From Paractinoplanes rishiriensis (lineage in GTDB: Bacteria; Actinomycetota; Actinomycetes; Mycobacteriales; Micromonosporaceae), in contig NZ_BOMV01000078.1 of the NCBI RefSeq assembly GCF_016862375.1, forward strand, positions 81,977 through 145,976: a stretch of 64,000 nucleotides of DNA, read 5' to 3'. The notes under the pieces are model-generated. The model had not been told where the DNA came from, made no database searches, and saw only the letters and a program-made list of their open reading frames with translations. Position numbers and translations under genes: made by a program. Shown here in pieces: positions 60,012 to 64,000 of this stretch (its first letter is position 1; each line of letters begins with the position of its first letter).

Positions 60012-60197
60012 GCAGCTGGTTCGATCATCGCTCCACGGTGGTCGAGGCAAGAGGGAACCCGGTGTGAGTCCGGGACTGCCCCGCAGCGGTGAGTGGGAAC
60101 GACCGCCGTCAACCAAGCACTGGGTGTGAGCAACGCCTGGGAAGCGACGGCCAGTAGGCACGAGTTGGGCGCCCACGAGTCCGAAGACCTGCCAGCG
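60012..60197 (+). promoter_or_regulatory. Cobalamin (B12) riboswitch controlling nrdAB
   Basis: All conserved blocks of the adenosylcobalamin aptamer are present in order: GAGGGAACCCGGTGTGAGTC, CCGGGACTGCCCCGCAGCGG, GAGTGGGAACGACCGCC, CACTGGGTGTGAGCAACGCC, TGGGAAGCGACGGCCAGTAG and the B12 box CCGAAGACCTGCC (60181-60193). P1 pairs GCTGG (60014) with CCAGC (60192). It sits about 120 nt upstream of the class Ia reductase. In Streptomyces this arrangement silences the oxygen-dependent enzyme when B12 is available for the class II enzyme. Confidence 0.95.
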
Positions 60198-60223
60198 CGC
60201 CGCACGCCGACCGGTGTGCGGCG
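60198..60223 (+). promoter_or_regulatory. Hairpin after riboswitch, possible expression platform
   Basis: 8-bp stem CGCCGCAC/GTGCGGCG with a 10-nt loop, starting right after aptamer helix P1. It lies about 97 nt before the nrdA ATG (AGGGAGAGG ribosome site). No U-tract; how it gates expression is unclear. Confidence 0.55.
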
Positions 60224-60319
60224 GTCGACGGCCGCGCGGGACGGCCGACGCCAACGAGCCTCCGCTGGCGTACCCCCGCGCGTCCGAACGACCTCCACGA
60301 GGGCGCGAGGGAGAGGCAT

Positions 60320-62629
60320 ATGCAGGTACGCAAGCGCAACGGCGACCGGGAGACCGTCGACGTCAACAAGATCGTCAAGGCGGTCGAGCGCTGGGCCGGC
60401 GACCTGGACGAGGTGGATCCGCTGCGGGTGGCGACCCGGACGATCAGCGGGCTCTACGACGGGGCCACCACCGCTGAGCTGGACAAACTGTCGATCCAGA
60501 CGGCCGCCGAGCTGATCGGCGAGGAGCCGCAGTATTCGAAGCTCGCCGCGCGGCTGCTGGCCTCCTACGTCGACAAGGAGGTCCGCAACCAGGGCGTCGC
60601 CAGCTTCAGCCAGTCCATCCGATACGCCCACCAGCAAGGTCTCATCGGCGACGCGACCGCGCAGTTCGTTGCCCGCAATGCGCGGAAGCTGGACGACGCC
60701 GTCGACGAGGGCGGCGATCTGCGATTCGAGTATTTCGGGCTCCGGACCGTCGCCGACCGTTATCTGCTGCGCCATCCGCACACCCGGCTGGTGGTCGAGA
60801 CGCCGCAATACTGGCTGCTCCGGGTGGCCTGTGGATTGTCCGGGACGCCAGCCGAGGCCATCGGTTTCTACCGGCTCATGTCGTCGCTCGCCTATCTGCC
60901 GAGTTCGCCGACGCTGTTCAATTCCGGCACCCGGCACACCCAGATGTCGTCGTGCTTCCTGGTCGATTCGCCGCGCGACGAACTGGATTCCATCTACGAG
61001 CGTTATCACCAGGTCGCCAAGCTGTCGAAATTCTCCGGCGGGATCGGCATCTCCTGGTCCCGGGTGCGGGGCCGGGGTGCGCTGATCCGGGGCACCAACG
61101 GCAAGTCGAACGGTATCGTGCCCTTTCTCAAGACGCTGGACGCCGGGGTGGCCGCGGTCAATCAGGGCGGCCGGCGCAAGGGTGCCGCGTGCGTCTATCT
61201 CGAACCGTGGCATCCGGACATCGAGGAGTTCCTGGAGCTGCGCGACAACACCGGCGAGGACTCACGGCGTACCCATAATTTGAATCTCGCCAATTGGATC
61301 CCGGACGAGTTCATGCGCCGGGTGGAGGCCGACGAGGACTGGTCGCTGATCGATCCGTCGGACGCTCCGGAGCTGCCCGACCTGTTCGGCGAGGCGTTCG
61401 ACGAGGCTTACCGCCGGGCCGAGAAGAAGGCGGTCAAAACCTTGAAGGCACGGGAGCTGTACGGGCGGATGATGCGCACCCTGGCGCAGACCGGGAACGG
61501 CTGGATGACGTTCAAGGATGCGTCCAACCGGCTCTCCAACCAGACCGGCGTGCCCGGCAACACGATTCACCTCTCGAACCTGTGTACCGAAATTCTCGAG
61601 GTCAACAGCGACGACGAGACCGCCGTCTGCAATCTGGGTTCGGTCAATCTGGGTGCGCACGTCACGGCCGGCGGGGTGGATTGGGAGAAACTGCGGGAGA
61701 CGGTACGCACGGCGGTCGTTTTCCTGGACCGGGTCATCGACATCAATTACTACCCGTCACAGCAGGCGGAACGGTCAAATCCCCGTTGGCGGCCGGTCGG
61801 GTTGGGGCTGATGGGACTTCAGGACGCCCTCTTCACGCTGCGCCTGCCGTTCGACTCGGCCGCGGCCCGGGAACTGTCCACCCGCGTACAGGAAGAGATT
61901 TTCCTGACCGCGCTGGAGACATCGGTGAGCCTCGCCGCGCAGTTCGGACCGCACCCGGCCTATCCGGAAACCCGCGCCGCCTGCGGCGAACTGCACCCCG
62001 ATCTGTGCGGCGTGGAAACCAGTCAGCCGGAACGCTGGACCGCGTTGAAAGCCGAAATCGCCGAACACGGCCTGCGCAATTCGCTGCTCGTCGCGATCGC
62101 GCCGACCGCCACCATCGCGTCCATCGCCGGCTGCTACGAGTGCATCGAACCGCAGGTGTCCAACCTGTTCAAGCGCGAGACGATGTCCGGCGAATTTCTT
62201 CAGATCAACACCTATCTGGTACGCGAATTGAAGTCCCGCAATCTGTGGACCGGCCCGGTCCGCGACCAGATCAAGCGATCCGAGGGTTCCGTGCAGGGAA
62301 TCGCCGACCTGCCGGCGGAGGTCAGGGAACTGTTCCGGACCGCCTGGGAGCTCCCCCAGCGGGCCCTGATCGACCTGGCCGCCGCCCGCGCGCCCTACAT
62401 CGACCAGTCCCAGTCGCTCAACCTTTTCCTGAGCGCACCCACCATCGGGAAACTCTCCTCGATGTACCGGTACGCCTGGCAGTCCGGCCTGAAGACGACC
62501 TATTACCTGCGTTCCCGTCCGGCCACCCGCATTCAGCAGGCCACCGTTTCGATCGCCCCGGCCGTCGCCGAATCCGAGGCGCTCGCCTGCTCCCTGGAAA
62601 ACCCCGAGTCCTGTGAGGCCTGCCAGTAA
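60320..62629 (+). CDS. nrdA: Class Ia ribonucleoside-diphosphate reductase, large subunit
   Basis: 769 residues. N-terminal ATP-cone (1-90; QVRKRNGDRETVDVNKIVKAVERW) for overall activity control, then the 10-stranded barrel. Active-site Cys: SSCFLVD and AVCNLGSVNLG (redox pair), NLCTEIL (thiyl radical). The C-terminal ESCEACQ is the thioredoxin-reducible CxxC tail. The radical-path Tyr pair is near the C-terminus (KTTYYLRSRP). It reduces NDPs to dNDPs with the R2 protein encoded next; the stop shares one base with the nrdB ATG (TAATG). Regulated by the upstream cobalamin riboswitch. Confidence 0.97.
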   Translation: MQVRKRNGDRETVDVNKIVKAVERWAGDLDEVDPLRVATRTISGLYDGATTAELDKLSIQTAAELIGEEPQYSKLAARLLASYVDKEVRNQGVASFSQSIRYAHQQGLIGDATAQFVARNARKLDDAVDEGGDLRFEYFGLRTVADRYLLRHPHTRLVVETPQYWLLRVACGLSGTPAEAIGFYRLMSSLAYLPSSPTLFNSGTRHTQMSSCFLVDSPRDELDSIYERYHQVAKLSKFSGGIGISWSRVRGRGALIRGTNGKSNGIVPFLKTLDAGVAAVNQGGRRKGAACVYLEPWHPDIEEFLELRDNTGEDSRRTHNLNLANWIPDEFMRRVEADEDWSLIDPSDAPELPDLFGEAFDEAYRRAEKKAVKTLKARELYGRMMRTLAQTGNGWMTFKDASNRLSNQTGVPGNTIHLSNLCTEILEVNSDDETAVCNLGSVNLGAHVTAGGVDWEKLRETVRTAVVFLDRVIDINYYPSQQAERSNPRWRPVGLGLMGLQDALFTLRLPFDSAAARELSTRVQEEIFLTALETSVSLAAQFGPHPAYPETRAACGELHPDLCGVETSQPERWTALKAEIAEHGLRNSLLVAIAPTATIASIAGCYECIEPQVSNLFKRETMSGEFLQINTYLVRELKSRNLWTGPVRDQIKRSEGSVQGIADLPAEVRELFRTAWELPQRALIDLAAARAPYIDQSQSLNLFLSAPTIGKLSSMYRYAWQSGLKTTYYLRSRPATRIQQATVSIAPAVAESEALACSLENPESCEACQ

Positions 62630-63624
62630 TGCTGCTCGATCCCGGAATGGACCTGACCCTGCGGCCGATGAAGTACCCGCACCTCTTCGACCGGTTCAGG
62701 GACGCCATCAAGAACACCTGGACGGTCGAGGAGGTCGACCTGCACTCCGACCTCGCCGACCTGAACCGCCTCTCCCCCGCCGAGCAGCACCTGGTGTCAC
62801 GCCTGGTCGCGTTCTTCGCCACCGGCGACACGATCGTGGCGAACAACCTGGTGCTCAACCTCTATCAACACGTGAACTCGCCGGAGGGCCGGCTCTACCT
62901 GTCCCGGCAACTGTTCGAGGAGGCCGTGCACGTCCAGTTCTATCTGAACCTGCTGGACACGTACGTGCCCGATCTCGACGAACGCGCGGCGGCCTTCTCG
63001 GCGGTGGAGAACATTCCGTCGATCGCCCGCAAGGCCGAGTTCTGCTTCCGGTGGATCGACTCGGTCTTCGGGCTGCGGTCGCTGGAGACCCGCGACGACC
63101 GCCGCGCGTTCCTGCTGAACCTGATCTGCTTCGCCGCCTGCATCGAGGGCCTGTTCTTCTACGGCGCTTTCGCGTACGTGTACCTCCTGCGCTCACGCGG
63201 CCTGCTGCACGGGCTCGCGAGCGGGACCAACTGGGTGTTCCGCGACGAGTCGATGCACATGGCGTTCGCGTTCGACGTGGTCGACACGGTGCGGGCCGAG
63301 GAGCCGGACCTGTTCGACGCGGAGATGCAGCGAGAGGTCCGCGAAATGATCGCCGAGGCGGTCGAGTGCGAGGTGCAGTTCGCCGAGGACCTGCTCGAAC
63401 AGGGCGTATCCGGCATGTCACTCGCCGATATGCGCGAATATCTCCAGCACGTCGCCGACCGGCGGCTCCAGGTGCTCGGCATCGAACCGATGTACCACAG
63501 CAGGAACCCGTTCGCCTTCATGGAGTTGCAGGACGTCCAGGAACTCTCCAACTTCTTCGAGCGGCGCGTCTCGGCGTACCAGGTCGGCGTGACCGGAAGC
63601 GTCACCTTCGACGACGACTTCTAA
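62629..63624 (+). CDS. nrdB: Class Ia ribonucleotide reductase, small (R2) subunit
   Basis: 331-residue ferritin-fold protein. Iron ligands and radical site are all seen: EEAVHVQFY gives ExxH and the Tyr at His+4 (radical Tyr122 in E. coli numbering), ACIEGLFFYGAF gives the bridging Glu, DESMHMAF the second ExxH. The C-terminal tail SVTFDDDF, rich in acidic and aromatic residues, is the docking peptide for the large subunit. Translationally coupled to nrdA. Confidence 0.97.
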   Translation: MLLDPGMDLTLRPMKYPHLFDRFRDAIKNTWTVEEVDLHSDLADLNRLSPAEQHLVSRLVAFFATGDTIVANNLVLNLYQHVNSPEGRLYLSRQLFEEAVHVQFYLNLLDTYVPDLDERAAAFSAVENIPSIARKAEFCFRWIDSVFGLRSLETRDDRRAFLLNLICFAACIEGLFFYGAFAYVYLLRSRGLLHGLASGTNWVFRDESMHMAFAFDVVDTVRAEEPDLFDAEMQREVREMIAEAVECEVQFAEDLLEQGVSGMSLADMREYLQHVADRRLQVLGIEPMYHSRNPFAFMELQDVQELSNFFERRVSAYQVGVTGSVTFDDDF

Positions 63625-63627
63625 TCC

Positions 63628-63667
63628 GTCATGTTGACTACTGCATCAACGTTGCCGTCAACATGAC
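63628..63667 (+). terminator. Hairpin after nrdB, with extra GTCAACATGA copies
   Basis: Perfect 11-bp stem GTCATGTTGAC (63628-63638) with GTCAACATGAC (63657-63667), 18-nt loop. Two more partial copies (GTCAACATGA and ATCAACATGA) follow before 63720. Either a terminator or a repeated protein-binding motif. Confidence 0.6.
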
Positions 63668-63724
63668 CGCGGCAAGGGTTGACCACATTGATCCCGTCAA
63701 CATGAAGCCATCAACATGAAGCCG

Positions 63725-64000
63725 TCATCGGCTGAGGACTGACTGCCACTGCTGGCGCCGAACCCGGTCCGGCGTCAGCACGCAGTCGCCACAGTAGCCA
63801 CCGCCCGGGATCCGGTAATACAGGCAGCAGTTGCGGCGCACCAGGAACCAGCGGTTCCGGCTGGGATCGGGCCGGATCAGCCGGGCGGTGCCGGCCAGCG
63901 GCGGCAGCCGCAGCATCGCCTCCACGATCGCGGCGCTGCGGGCCGCGGGAACGAGCCCGGGAGTGGGCAGGGGCACGGCCACGGGCGCGGAGCCGGAACC
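63725..64000 (-). CDS. FhuF-like ferric siderophore reductase, C-terminal part, 5' end outside window
   Basis: The last ~91 residues of a protein whose frame is open to the right edge. Near the C-terminus it has RRNCCLYYRIPGGGYCGDC, matching the FhuF-type [2Fe-2S] motif CC-x10-CxxC. FhuF-like proteins reduce Fe(III) from siderophores in the cytoplasm. A GTG at 63982 is in frame but is probably internal, as such proteins are ~250 residues. Upstream siderophore genes may lie beyond the window. Confidence 0.85.
   Translation of the reverse strand, partial: GSGSAPVAVPLPTPGLVPAARSAAIVEAMLRLPPLAGTARLIRPDPSRNRWFLVRRNCCLYYRIPGGGYCGDCVLTPDRVRRQQWQSVLSR

Noticed and set aside
1..64000. tRNA, rRNA, phage, insertion sequence
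   Set aside because: No cloverleaf-like blocks, transposase motifs or phage genes were seen on reading through; a tRNAscan or ISfinder search would settle it.

Overview
The window is high-GC DNA from a filamentous soil actinobacterium, most likely Micromonosporaceae (Actinoplanes-like). This rests on strong G/C third positions, many GTG starts, abundant ECF sigma factors, secreted CBM2 and RICIN enzymes with Pro/Thr linkers, a mycosin-like gene, and a cobalamin-riboswitch-controlled class Ia ribonucleotide reductase. No tRNA, rRNA, phage, insertion sequence or CRISPR array was seen.

Layout. 1-4.2 kb: tail of a mycosin-like protein lacking its catalytic residues, a GNAT acetyltransferase, a Dyp-type peroxidase and a secreted subtilase. 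4.2-12.3 kb: a giant secreted Rhs/YD polymorphic toxin (TIG domains, Rhs core, HINT, NucA/NucB nuclease tip) with a SUKH immunity gene just downstream. 12.5-16.8 kb: lipoprotein, Rid protein, a HAD phosphatase gene broken at a (CCGG)5 repeat, APH-like kinase, and an MFS exporter behind a 43-bp perfect palindrome. 16.9-21.1 kb: a seven-PAS/GAF histidine kinase coupled to a MazG-like gene. 21.2-28.2 kb: two-gene glycan operon (GH127 with an inserted LamG domain, and a multi-domain glycosidase) behind two CCGAAAA-type palindromes. 28.5-29.5 kb: non-coding, repeat-rich DNA.

29.5-36.6 kb: D-Ala-D-Ala dipeptidase, an ECF sigma operon, then a sigma factor fused through a zinc-finger-like stretch and one membrane span to an extracellular beta-helix. 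It converges on a secreted PL9 pectate lyase of the same fold. Gene relics follow (RICIN, chemotaxis receptor). 36.6-43.2 kb: sulfotransferase, AlkZ-like glycosylase, HAD-like protein, LysR regulator, membrane protein and a NarL-type two-component system. 43.5-49.5 kb: RTX-like secreted protein divergent from a TPR-CHAT protease / ECF sigma / small protein / secreted subtilase cluster. 49.5-56.3 kb: TetR-controlled monooxygenase, TadG-like protein, multicopper oxidase, HxlR regulator, methyltransferase and hydrolase. 56.5-64 kb: PL1 pectate lyase under a LacI-type operator, MarR-YceI module with three matching operators, B12 riboswitch with nrdAB, and the end of a FhuF-like ferric reductase.

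Themes. Plant cell-wall use (GH127, the second glycosidase, PL9, PL1 and the sigma/beta-helix fusion) is spread over 35 kb and each locus seems to have its own switch. The other theme is conflict and regulated proteolysis: Rhs-NucA/SUKH, CHAT-ECF-subtilase and the mycosin-like pseudoprotease.
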